Shown in pieces: positions 50,597 through 58,938 of a stretch of DNA of 64,000 nucleotides. The notes beneath the pieces are model-generated. The model searched no databases. It was not told where the DNA came from and worked only from the letters and a program-made list of their open reading frames with translations. Location: positions 1 through 64,000 of the forward strand of contig JBMDXB010000166.1 of the NCBI GenBank assembly GCA_048594885.1, given 5' to 3'. Numbering within the stretch: position 1 is the first letter of the stretch; the number at the start of each line of letters is the position of its first letter. Source of the DNA: JBMDXB01 sp048594885 (GTDB lineage: Bacteria > Acidobacteriota > Vicinamibacteria > Vicinamibacterales > 2-12-FULL-66-21). The position numbers were made by a program, and so were the translations under genes.

Positions 50597-51858
50597 GGAA
50601 GTATCTCCTCGGGCTGCAACGTAGGGGCGGAGCTTGCTCCGCCCATGGGCCGACCAAGGTCGGCCTCTACGTGCACTAAGCAGGTTCGTTCGAAATCCGT
50701 GGCGACGCGCTCCCACGAGTAGTGCGTCTCGACGAGCTGACGGCCGGCGTCGCCGATGGCCTTTCGTTCGTGCGGATTAGTGAGCAGGAAGACGACGGCG
50801 CGTGCGAACTCCTCGGGATCGTCCGCGAGGACGACGTCGCGTCCCGGCGTCAGCGCCAGTCCTTCGGCGCCGACCGTCGTGGAGACGACCGCGTGTCCCA
50901 TCGCCAGCGCCTCGAAGATCTTCAGCCGCGTCCCGCTGCCGGCGCGCAGCGGCACCACGCTCACTTCGGCCTCGTCCAAATACGGCCGCACATCCTCGAC
51001 CGTGCCGGTCACGTGGATGCCGGTTCGCTCCGCGAACTCCCGCAGCCGTGCCGATGGATTGCGGCCGACGACCGTGAGCGAGACGTGCGGAACCTGTGCG
51101 CGAATGCGAGGGAGGATGGCCTCGGTGAAGTAGATGACGGCGTCCTCGTTCGGGTGCCAGTCCATCGACCCCGAGAACACAACGCGTCCGGGCACTTCCG
51201 ACCGGCCGGCCGGCTTGAAGTAGTCGATATCGACGCCGGTCGGAATGCTCGCGAAGGAACCCGCCGGCGCCAGCTTCGCGAGACGGCGGGAATCCGCTTC
51301 GGACACCGCGACCGTGAGGGTGGCCTGCTTGCACACCGCCATCTCGCGGCGCCGGAGCTTGCGCCATTCGATCTCGAACAGCGCGCGGCGCCACCATCGC
51401 TGCTCGACGTCGGCCAGCCGCTTCCAGATCAGATGCTCGACGTTGTGCTCGAAGAGGACGACCGGCACGCCACGGCCCATTGGAATCTGCACGCCGGCGG
51501 TCAGGAAGTCCGCGATGATCGCGTCGAACGCGCGCTCCGCGATCCAGCGCTCGACACGCCGGCGCACCGCGGGGACGCGCCACTTGCACAGATCGACCGG
51601 GTAGCGCGAGAGCCACGAGCGCACGACGGCCGCGGGAAAGGCCGGCGATCCGACCTTCGGCGGCATGAACGGCTCGGAGATCACGTCACAGCGCGGCAGC
51701 CTGCGGGCCAGGCCGTCCGGATCATCGTCCGGGCCGTGCGTCGTGATCAGCGTGACGTCGTGCCGCTTCGAGAGCTGCGACAGGATGTGCAGGCTCCGGA
51801 CGCGGCCGCCGCTCGTGGGCGGCCAGAGGCCGCCGATCTTCACCCACAGGATTCGCAT
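50593..51858 (-). CDS. GT4 family glycosyltransferase
   Basis: This 421-residue glycosyltransferase has the N-terminal RILWVKIGGLWPPTSGGRVRSLHILSQLSKRHDV (GT-B acceptor side). The middle SIPTGVDIDYFKP and VVFSGSMDWHPNEDAV are donor-side starts, and EVSVVPLRAGSGTRLKIFEALAMGHAVVSTTVGAEGL is the GT4 nucleotide-sugar region. The last 20 residues (LGRPMGGASSAPTLQPEEILP) are coded by a GTAGGGGC-type snap-back repeat rather than family sequence. ATG 51858 lies inside the 3' end of the asparagine-synthase gene, an overlap of 137 bases. Confidence 0.92.
   Translation of the reverse strand: MRILWVKIGGLWPPTSGGRVRSLHILSQLSKRHDVTLITTHGPDDDPDGLARRLPRCDVISEPFMPPKVGSPAFPAAVVRSWLSRYPVDLCKWRVPAVRRRVERWIAERAFDAIIADFLTAGVQIPMGRGVPVVLFEHNVEHLIWKRLADVEQRWWRRALFEIEWRKLRRREMAVCKQATLTVAVSEADSRRLAKLAPAGSFASIPTGVDIDYFKPAGRSEVPGRVVFSGSMDWHPNEDAVIYFTEAILPRIRAQVPHVSLTVVGRNPSARLREFAERTGIHVTGTVEDVRPYLDEAEVSVVPLRAGSGTRLKIFEALAMGHAVVSTTVGAEGLALTPGRDVVLADDPEEFARAVVFLLTNPHERKAIGDAGRQLVETHYSWERVATDFERTCLVHVEADLGRPMGGASSAPTLQPEEILP
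50620..50671. repeat. GTAGGGGCGGAGCTTGCTCC double hairpin
   Basis: CGTAGGGGCGGAGCTTGCTC continues into CGCCC, and then GGGCCGACCAAGGTCGGCC, giving two adjacent hairpins enclosed by CGTAG...CTACG. The element is at the end of the GT4 coding region and supplies its C-terminal residues. Related copies are at 57.0 kb. Confidence 0.8.
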
Positions 51859-53791
51859 AGACCGTTGAGGGCCGACGGGCTCGCATGAGGCGCGCGATGT
51901 CGGCAGGATCCTCGCCATCGCAGAAGATCCGGTTCCAGATTTCGAGGTTGATTAGCAGCCACAGTCGATCCGCGTGGGATGCCCGACCAGAGGCGTGTTC
52001 GTCGGCGAGATGCCGCAACGCCTCTGGATCGAAGACGCCTCGAGCCTGCGCGCGCGGGCCGAGCACGAATTCGTCGACGACGGGGCGGAACGCGCCGCCG
52101 AACCATCGCGCGAGGGGAACCGGGAACCCGAGCTTGCGGCGCGTGAGAATCGCCGGCGGGACGAGATCGCGCACGGCAGCGCGCAGCAGGATCTTCGTCT
52201 TCCAGGCAGGCAGCTTCACGCCGGCCGGCATCGACGCGACGTGCTCGACGAGCGCATCGTCCAGGAAGGGCACGCGGCTCTCGATCGACGCCGCCATGCT
52301 CATCTGGTCCTGCTTCATCAGCAGCTCGTGCAGATACGTCTGGAGGTCGCCGCGCGTCAATCTGTCGACGAGATCGCCAGGCGCATCGTCGTAGTACGGA
52401 AGCGTCGTCGTATACGGATCGTGACGTGCGAGAAGACCGTCGTCGCGCAGCAGACGCGATTGGAGCGGCACGTTGAAGACGGCGAAGTTCTCGAGATACA
52501 GATGGCGGATGCCGGGTTCGAGCGCGAGGAAGCTGCGCCGAGCGAGCCGGCCGATCGAAGGCGGCAGCGCATCGAGCGTGTCGCGGACGGTGCTGCGCAC
52601 ACGCGCCGGCGCGAGGCTCCAGTAGGGCGTGCCGAGCCGCGCGTTCCAGCGCGTCACCCGGTAACGGTTGTAGCCGAGGAACAGCTCGTCGGCGCCTTCA
52701 CCCGTCAGCACAACCTTGACGTGATCGCGCGCGAGCCGCGCGACGAAGTAGAGCGGGATGCTGGACGGAAACGCGATCGGCTCGTCTTCGTGCCACAGCA
52801 GCGTCGGGAGCGATTCGAAGAATTCGCCTGGCGAGACGCGGACGTCGCGGTGCTGCGATCCGATGTGTTCGGCAGCAAGGCGCGCGTAGGGGAGCTCGTC
52901 CGCCTCGCGATCGTCGAAGCCGACGGAGAACGTCTGGATCGGCGCGTTCGCTTCGCGAGCGACGAGCGCCGCGAGCGCCGACGAGTCGATGCCGCCGGAG
53001 AGAAACACTCCGAGCGGCACGTCGCTCATCAGATGGCTGCGGACGGCGGACTCGAGACGTCCTCGCATGTCGGACGGATCGAGATCGGTCGGCGCAACTT
53101 CGCCGGACCTCGGCGCCGGCAACTGCCAGTAGCGCCGCTGCTGCAGTCCTTCTGCCTCCGACCACACCGCCACGTGGGCGGGGAGCAGCTTTCGAACGCT
53201 GCGAAAGAACGTCGCGTCGCCGGAGAGAAAGCCCGTCGCGAGGAATTCGGGAAGCGTGTCGGCGTCGAACGCCGGCCTGATCGCGCCGCTCGCCAGCACC
53301 GCTTTGATCTCGGATCCGAACAGCAGCTCGGTCTCCGTGATCGCGAAGTACAGCGGCTTGATGCCGAGACGATCGCGCGCCAGCAGAAGGCGCCGGCGCG
53401 GACGATCCCAGATGGCGAAGGCGAACATGCCGTGCAAGTCCTCGACGAGACGTTCGCCCTTCTCCTCGTAGAGGTGGAGGATGGTCTCCGTATCGCTGCG
53501 CGTGCGGTAGCGATGGCCGCTCGCTTCGAGCGCCGGACGCAGCGCCGCGTGGTTGTAGATCTCGCCGTTGTAGACGACCCAGACGGTGCCGTCCTCGTTG
53601 CACATCGGCTGATGGCCCGCGGCGACGTCGATGATCGACAGCCGCCGATGGGCGAGCCCGACGGGACCGTCGATCAGCAGTCCCTCATCGTCGGGACCGC
53701 GGTGCGTCAGCACGTCGCGCATGCGGCGCAGCCGCGCCGCGTCGACGTGCGACGACGAATCAAAGTGCAAAATGCCGGCGATACCGCACAT
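51722..53791 (-). CDS. Asparagine-synthase-type amidotransferase (polysaccharide locus), copy 1
   Basis: This 689-residue protein starts MCGIAGILHFD with the N-terminal nucleophile Cys2 for glutamine hydrolysis. HRGPDDEG, VYNGEIYNH and RDRLGIKPLYFA belong to the class II amidotransferase domain (1-220). The synthetase domain has the PP-loop FLSGGIDSSALAALVA and GEGADELFLGYNRY. Such proteins in exopolysaccharide/exosortase loci are thought to amidate sugar uronic acids or peptides. The C-terminal 50 residues, rich in Arg/Pro, overlap the GT4 gene and have no family match. The gene overlaps the heparinase-like gene by 32 bases. Confidence 0.92.
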   Translation of the reverse strand: MCGIAGILHFDSSSHVDAARLRRMRDVLTHRGPDDEGLLIDGPVGLAHRRLSIIDVAAGHQPMCNEDGTVWVVYNGEIYNHAALRPALEASGHRYRTRSDTETILHLYEEKGERLVEDLHGMFAFAIWDRPRRRLLLARDRLGIKPLYFAITETELLFGSEIKAVLASGAIRPAFDADTLPEFLATGFLSGDATFFRSVRKLLPAHVAVWSEAEGLQQRRYWQLPAPRSGEVAPTDLDPSDMRGRLESAVRSHLMSDVPLGVFLSGGIDSSALAALVAREANAPIQTFSVGFDDREADELPYARLAAEHIGSQHRDVRVSPGEFFESLPTLLWHEDEPIAFPSSIPLYFVARLARDHVKVVLTGEGADELFLGYNRYRVTRWNARLGTPYWSLAPARVRSTVRDTLDALPPSIGRLARRSFLALEPGIRHLYLENFAVFNVPLQSRLLRDDGLLARHDPYTTTLPYYDDAPGDLVDRLTRGDLQTYLHELLMKQDQMSMAASIESRVPFLDDALVEHVASMPAGVKLPAWKTKILLRAAVRDLVPPAILTRRKLGFPVPLARWFGGAFRPVVDEFVLGPRAQARGVFDPEALRHLADEHASGRASHADRLWLLINLEIWNRIFCDGEDPADIARLMRARRPSTVYANPVGEDRRPLAAHERRPRPEPAHPVAALEAARRHADHDARPGR

Positions 53792-55871
53792 TGGAGGACT
53801 CTTCGAACGTGATGCCGGTAGGCACTCCGTGGTCGTCGTGCATAACCGCAATGGCCGGAGGCAGGGCTGCGACCCCGCGCTGCGGAAGCAGAACCGTCAG
53901 CATCCGCCAGGGGAGCGGCGCACGCGACGAATACGTCAGCAGCGGAGCAGGTTCGTGCTGACCGTAATCAGGCGAGACCCAGCCGTCGTTGAGCGTGGCA
54001 GTCAGCTCCGACGAGGCGAACGGGACGATCCAGAGGATGTTGCCACCGGGCGTCTGCGCGCGTGCCTGGGAGCGCTCGCGCAATGCCACGTCGATCGACG
54101 CGAACTGAAAACGCACTTCGACCGTGTGCTCCGCCACGCCGCTGACGTCGTCGACGACGATCCAGTAGTGCGGCTTGAGGAAGAAGACGCGACGGCGATG
54201 GACGACCGGGCCGGATGGATCGCACCAGGTGTGGCTCGCGTCGACGACGTCGATCGCGGCGGTCGATTCCCAGGCGTTGAGGTCCGCCGCCGGCCGCGCG
54301 TCCCACCGGAACGGACCGGTGGGACGCGCCTGATCACGGCCGTCGAGTCGCACGGTGCTGTGTGCCGCGGTGCTTCGGAAATAGTCACGCCACCGCGACC
54401 CCGACGCGTAACAGCCGGTGCCTGCGTCGACGAGGCACGGCTCTCCGAAGATCGCACACTGGATGCTCAGCAGGTCCGCATGCCCGTGTCCGCTGCTGAT
54501 CGGACAGCCAAGCGGTCCCGCATCGACGATGAGCTGGTGTGCATCGCGCTCCCAGCCGCTCCGCATCACCGCGTAGCCGCTGGATGGAAGCAATACCGAT
54601 GCAGGCCCCGGCGGCGGCGACGGTAGCAGCCGGTCGAAACGTGTAAGCGCGTCGGTCCCCATCAGCCACACGGCTTCCGGGACGTCGCCTTCAGCAGCCC
54701 AGGCGAAGTCCTCGCGGCCAAATGCGCAGGCGGCGAGCCCGAACAGGCCGCGGGCGTCGTCGGACGCTCGGACCGCGAGGGGCAGCAGCGAGCCGCCGTC
54801 GGCATCGCCGATCTGCGGAATCGATCCGTTCGGCTGCCGCAGCGACAGCAACGCGTCGACCAGGCCCTCGACGCGCGCGGCGAGATCGTCGGTTATCGAG
54901 ATGTCGTTCCGCGCGGCGAGCTGCAGGAAGTGCAGATAGATGTCGATCGTGTAGCGCTGGTAGCAGGTCGACAGCTCGAAGTGAAAACCATCCGGCAGAA
55001 TCTGGGCCGCGCTCTGGGTCATCAGAATGCCCGATCCGGTGTCGCGCCATAGCGACGCCTCGTCGAACTCGGGGAAGAGCGTGCCGGCGTAGACGAGTCC
55101 GAGCGCCTCGCCGGTCAGATGTGTATTGGGCGAAAAGTAGTACGAGAGATACCGGCGGACGTGCTGCGCGTGGCGGCAGATCGCCGCGAGCAGCCTCATG
55201 GTCCAGTCGCCGGTGACGGACCGGGACTCGCGTATCAGCGCGAGCATCCAGCACCACGCGATGAGCCGGTAGGAGACCTCGAGGCTGCTCGCCCAGTTGA
55301 TGCCGACGCCCGGGGGATTTGCGTCGAGCCACGAGTCGATCGCGTCGATGCACAAGGCGGCGCAGCGCTCGTCGCGGGTCAATGCGTACGCCTGCCCGAG
55401 CCGCACCAGCCACTGGTGGCGGTTCAACTCCCAGATGACCTTGGCGTCCCCGACGACCGCGTCGTTCAGCGGATCGAGACGGCTCCAATGCAGCAGCGGC
55501 GCGCGCCGGCCCGACACCGGATCGAGATGCCAGTCTGGTGGATCGCCGAAACGCAGCTCTCGATAGCCGAGCAGATTGAAACGGCCGGTGAGAAGCTGTT
55601 CCGCGTCATCGACGATCGCCCGGCAATGCTCCGGGTACCGGTCGCGCACGATGGCAATGGCGCTGGCGTCGATCGCGCCTGGGAAGAACCGGTGCGGCAG
55701 CGCTTCGCGGACCAGTCGCAACGCCGACGCCGCAGTGGCCAGTTGTGGCGCCCGCCGCGACAACACGCCTTCCGCCGTGACCGCGCGCCGCGCCGCGATT
55801 CGCTCGAGCCATTTCGCGGCTTCCTGCCGTCCGCGGCATTCGAGCTCGTTCAGCGTAATCTCACGCCGCAA
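53760..55871 (-). CDS. Heparinase II/III-like polysaccharide lyase
   Basis: This 703-residue protein has an alpha/alpha-toroid N-terminal part with WELNRHQWLVRLGQAYALT, INWASSLEVSYRLIAWCWML and YYFSPNTHLTGEALGLVYAGTLFPE. The heparinase II/III beta-sandwich has SSGYAVMRSGW, SSGHGHADLLSIQ and YFRSTAAHSTVRLDGRDQ. These His/Asn/Tyr positions are those used by PL12/PL21-like lyases. No signal peptide is seen, so it may act in the cytoplasm or be exported with a partner. The start TTG at 55871 overlaps the upstream GT4 stop by 11 bases. It is common in Wzx/Wzy-type exopolysaccharide loci. Confidence 0.9.
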   Translation of the reverse strand: MRREITLNELECRGRQEAAKWLERIAARRAVTAEGVLSRRAPQLATAASALRLVREALPHRFFPGAIDASAIAIVRDRYPEHCRAIVDDAEQLLTGRFNLLGYRELRFGDPPDWHLDPVSGRRAPLLHWSRLDPLNDAVVGDAKVIWELNRHQWLVRLGQAYALTRDERCAALCIDAIDSWLDANPPGVGINWASSLEVSYRLIAWCWMLALIRESRSVTGDWTMRLLAAICRHAQHVRRYLSYYFSPNTHLTGEALGLVYAGTLFPEFDEASLWRDTGSGILMTQSAAQILPDGFHFELSTCYQRYTIDIYLHFLQLAARNDISITDDLAARVEGLVDALLSLRQPNGSIPQIGDADGGSLLPLAVRASDDARGLFGLAACAFGREDFAWAAEGDVPEAVWLMGTDALTRFDRLLPSPPPGPASVLLPSSGYAVMRSGWERDAHQLIVDAGPLGCPISSGHGHADLLSIQCAIFGEPCLVDAGTGCYASGSRWRDYFRSTAAHSTVRLDGRDQARPTGPFRWDARPAADLNAWESTAAIDVVDASHTWCDPSGPVVHRRRVFFLKPHYWIVVDDVSGVAEHTVEVRFQFASIDVALRERSQARAQTPGGNILWIVPFASSELTATLNDGWVSPDYGQHEPAPLLTYSSRAPLPWRMLTVLLPQRGVAALPPAIAVMHDDHGVPTGITFEESSNVRYRRHFAL

Positions 55872-56955
55872 CGGACCCTCCCGCCGGAACGGGGCCGCGA
55901 CTCAGGCTCGCCGAGCGCTTGTACACGTCCGCCCAGTCCTCACGAACGCCGCTCCAGGTGAACCGCTCGACGACGCGGCGCGCGTCGGATGCCAGTCCAT
56001 GCGCGAGTTCGGGATCTTCGAGCAACCGTTCGACGGCGGCCGCGAGCGCGCCGGGATCTCCTGACGGCACGATCAGACCGGTCTTCTCGTGGCGGACCAT
56101 CGACGGAATGTCACCCGTTCCGGTCGTCACGACCGGCAGTCCAGAAGCGAACGCTTCGAGAATGGACACGGGCTGATTGTCGACAACAGACGCGTTCAGA
56201 AAGATGTCTGCGTCATCGCAGAGCGCGGGCATCGCTGCCGGGTCAACTTTGCCGACAAAGCGAACGCCGTCCACGGCACGCTGCCGCAGGCGCGCCTCTT
56301 CGCTGCCATATCCGGCGACGGTCAGCGTCGCATCCGGCCGGCGTTCCTTCAGGCGCGCGAACGCGTCGAGCACGACGTCCACGCGGTAGATCGGCTCGAG
56401 ATTTCTCGTGGACAGCAGTCGCGGACGGAGCGGCGAACGCTCGCGAAAGCGGAAGCGCGACAGATCGATGACGTTCGGAATGACACGAACGCCGTATCCA
56501 TGCCGCGCGAAGACGCCGGCAAGGTACGTCGACGGCACGACGATCTCGTGCGCGAGCCGCAGCCACGGATGCACGAGCACACCCCAGTTCGCCAAGTGAT
56601 CGTCCGCCTCGCCGCTGTGGTAGTGGAGGATGACGCGCTTGCCGAACAGGCGTGCGGCGAGCATTGCTGGAACCGGCGCGATCAGGAACGACATGTACGA
56701 CGCCGAGAAGACGTGGACGACGTCGACGTGCCGGAGCCGCGCGAGCGACGGCACGTACAGCGCCTGATTCAGCGCCGTTCGCAGGTACTTCAGGCGGCGG
56801 ACCCGGCTCAGACTCCGCGGGAAGACCGGATCGATGGGGACGAAGGTGACGTCGTACCCGTCGGTCGTCAACGATTCGACGAGACTCTGCGCCTGCACAC
56901 CCTGCCCGCCAAGGATGCGCAGGCTCGCGGCAACGATCGCGATGCGTGGTTTCAT
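55861..56955 (-). CDS. GT4 family glycosyltransferase
   Basis: This 364-residue GT-B enzyme has AIVAASLRILGGQGVQAQSLVESLTTDGYDV at the N terminus, GVRVIPNVIDLSRF, RLLSTRNLEPIYRVDVVLDAF, and DIFLNASVVDNQPVSILEAFASGLPVVTTGTGDIPSMV with the conserved E-x7-E arrangement. It transfers a sugar from a nucleotide donor during repeat-unit assembly. The start ATG overlaps the asparagine-synthase copy 2 stop by 4 bases. The actual donor is unknown. Confidence 0.93.
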   Translation of the reverse strand: MKPRIAIVAASLRILGGQGVQAQSLVESLTTDGYDVTFVPIDPVFPRSLSRVRRLKYLRTALNQALYVPSLARLRHVDVVHVFSASYMSFLIAPVPAMLAARLFGKRVILHYHSGEADDHLANWGVLVHPWLRLAHEIVVPSTYLAGVFARHGYGVRVIPNVIDLSRFRFRERSPLRPRLLSTRNLEPIYRVDVVLDAFARLKERRPDATLTVAGYGSEEARLRQRAVDGVRFVGKVDPAAMPALCDDADIFLNASVVDNQPVSILEAFASGLPVVTTGTGDIPSMVRHEKTGLIVPSGDPGALAAAVERLLEDPELAHGLASDARRVVERFTWSGVREDWADVYKRSASLSRGPVPAGGSVAA

Positions 56956-58934
56956 GCAGGTGGAGGGGCCGACCGTGGTCGGCCCGCGGGCGGAGCAAGC
57001 TCCGCCCCTACGTCGTTCCGTGTAGGGGCCGACCGTGGTCGGCCCACGTCAAGGTTCCGTGTAGGGGCCGACCTTGGTCGGCCCCCGTCGAGGAACCGCC
57101 GGCACCACAGCTCGAACGAGAGAACAGTCCAGAGATGCAACGCCAGATCGCGCCCGCGGTCGTGCATCTGCAGCAGGCGCCCGATGTAGCGCGTGTTGAA
57201 GATGCCGCGCTCGCGGCAGGTGTCCGACAGCAGCACGTCGCGGGCGAATCCCGACAGCTCGCCGCGGAACCAGTGCGCGAGCGGAACGGCGAATCCCTGT
57301 TTGCGGCGATCGATGATCTCGTCCGGCAGCACGCCGCGCACCGCCTGCTTCAGGAGGTACTTCGTCGTTCCCTCGCGCAGACGAAGGCGGGCCGGCACCG
57401 AGGCGGCGAACTCCACGAGCACGTGGTCGAGGAGCGGCGGCCTCGCCTCGATCGAGTGCGCCATCGTCATTCGATCGACTTTGGTGAGGATGTCGAGCGG
57501 GAGATACGTGTTGAGGTCGTTGTACTGGACGGCCGAGACCCAATCGACGCCGTCACGCAGGTACGACAGCGGCTCAGCCCACGGATCGTGCTGCGCCACC
57601 ATCTCGAACGCCTCGTCCTGCAGCAGACTGCGGATCTGGTCGTCGTGAAAGAGCGTCGAGGCGTCGAGGTAGCGTTCCGAGCCTTCGAGCGCGAGGTGCT
57701 GCAGGAAGCGCCGGCCGCGCATGCCTTCGGGCATCACGTCGCCGACGACTCCCGCCATTTTTCTGAGCGGCGCGGGGACGCGATCGTACCTGCGCTCGCG
57801 TGCCTCGACGACGTACTTGTCGTAGCCGGCGAAGAGCTCGTCGCCGCCGTCGCCGGTCAGCACGACCTTGACGTGCTCGGACGCGAGCTTCGAGACCATG
57901 TAGGTCGGGATGGCGGATGTGTCGCCGAACGGCTCGTCGAGATACCAGGCGAGGTCCTCCGTCATCTGCACGACGTCCGGCCGGAGCACGAGATCGTGAT
58001 GATCCGTGCCGAGCAGCGCCGCGACGCGGCGCGCGTGCGCGAGCTCATCGAAGTCCGCCTCGGAGAAGCCAATCGAGAACGTCTTGATACGGTCGCCGCG
58101 GCGCGACCGGCTCATCATCGCGGCGACGGTGCTGGAGTCGATGCCGCCGCTCAGGAACGCGCCGACGGGCACGTCGCTGATCTGGTGCAGGCTCACTGAT
58201 TCTGCGAGCAGGTGCGTGAGACGTTCCACGAGCTCCTGCTCGGTGGAGCGCTCGTCCGGCTCGAAGTTGACGTCCCAGTAGCGCTCGATGCGCAGCGGGC
58301 CACGCCGCGCGATGCCCAGCCGCGCCGGTTCCAGCTTCTTCACGCCGTCGACGATGCTCTGCGACGGCGACGTCGCCATGAAGGTGAAGAGGTGGCCGAC
58401 CGCCTCCCAGTTCAGCGATCGCTCGATGTGCGGCAGCTGCAGGATGGGCTTCAGCTCGGACGCGAAGACGATCTCACCCTCGCGCTCGGCGTAATAGAGC
58501 GGCTTGATGCCGAGGCGGTCCCGCACGAGCAGCAGCTGCCGCTGGCGGTCATCCCAGACCGCGAACGCGAACATGCCGCGCAGCGCGTCGACGCAGCGCG
58601 GTCCGAGATCCTCGTAGAGGTGCACGATGACCTCGGTATCGCTCGAGGTCCGGAAGACGTGTCCGCCGCGTTCGAGCTGCCGCCGCAGCTCGCGGTAGTT
58701 GTAGATCTCGCCATTGAAGACCACCCAGACGGAGCGGTCCTCGTTCGAGACCGGCTGCTGCCCGGTCTCGAGATCGATGATGCTGAGCCGCCGCATGCCG
58801 AGCGCGACGCCGCCGTCCAGATACACACCTTCTTCATCCGGACCGCGATGGATCATCACGCCGCACATGCTCCGGATCTCGTCCTCGATCACAGGACGTC
58901 CGTCCCACCTCACGATGCCAGCGATGCCGCACAT
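56952..58934 (-). CDS. Asparagine-synthase-type amidotransferase, copy 2
   Basis: This 660-residue protein has MCGIAGIVRWDG with Cys2, HRGPDEEGVYLDGG, VFNGEIYNYRELRRQL, then FLSGGIDSSTVAAMMSRSRRG with the PP-loop and GDGGDELFAGYDKYV. It matches copy 1 in architecture but is only moderately similar, so they are not a recent duplication. The final 45 residues (GRPRSAPTRNLDVGRPRSAPTRND) are tandem repeats from GTAGGGGCC-type snap-back DNA, not family sequence. It is 4 bases downstream of the flippase gene. Confidence 0.92.
   Translation of the reverse strand: MCGIAGIVRWDGRPVIEDEIRSMCGVMIHRGPDEEGVYLDGGVALGMRRLSIIDLETGQQPVSNEDRSVWVVFNGEIYNYRELRRQLERGGHVFRTSSDTEVIVHLYEDLGPRCVDALRGMFAFAVWDDRQRQLLLVRDRLGIKPLYYAEREGEIVFASELKPILQLPHIERSLNWEAVGHLFTFMATSPSQSIVDGVKKLEPARLGIARRGPLRIERYWDVNFEPDERSTEQELVERLTHLLAESVSLHQISDVPVGAFLSGGIDSSTVAAMMSRSRRGDRIKTFSIGFSEADFDELAHARRVAALLGTDHHDLVLRPDVVQMTEDLAWYLDEPFGDTSAIPTYMVSKLASEHVKVVLTGDGGDELFAGYDKYVVEARERRYDRVPAPLRKMAGVVGDVMPEGMRGRRFLQHLALEGSERYLDASTLFHDDQIRSLLQDEAFEMVAQHDPWAEPLSYLRDGVDWVSAVQYNDLNTYLPLDILTKVDRMTMAHSIEARPPLLDHVLVEFAASVPARLRLREGTTKYLLKQAVRGVLPDEIIDRRKQGFAVPLAHWFRGELSGFARDVLLSDTCRERGIFNTRYIGRLLQMHDRGRDLALHLWTVLSFELWCRRFLDGGRPRSAPTRNLDVGRPRSAPTRNDVGAELAPPAGRPRSAPPPA
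56962..57090. repeat. GTAGGGGCCGACC snap-back array at asparagine-synthase 3' end
   Basis: At least three units of GTAGGGGCCGACCGTGGTCG type plus one GCGGAGCAAGCTCCGCCCC hairpin are arranged in tandem. They encode the repeated GRPRSAP tail of asparagine-synthase copy 2 and the stop codon lies inside the array. The GT4 start is just downstream. Confidence 0.85.
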
Positions 58935-58938
58935 GCGA

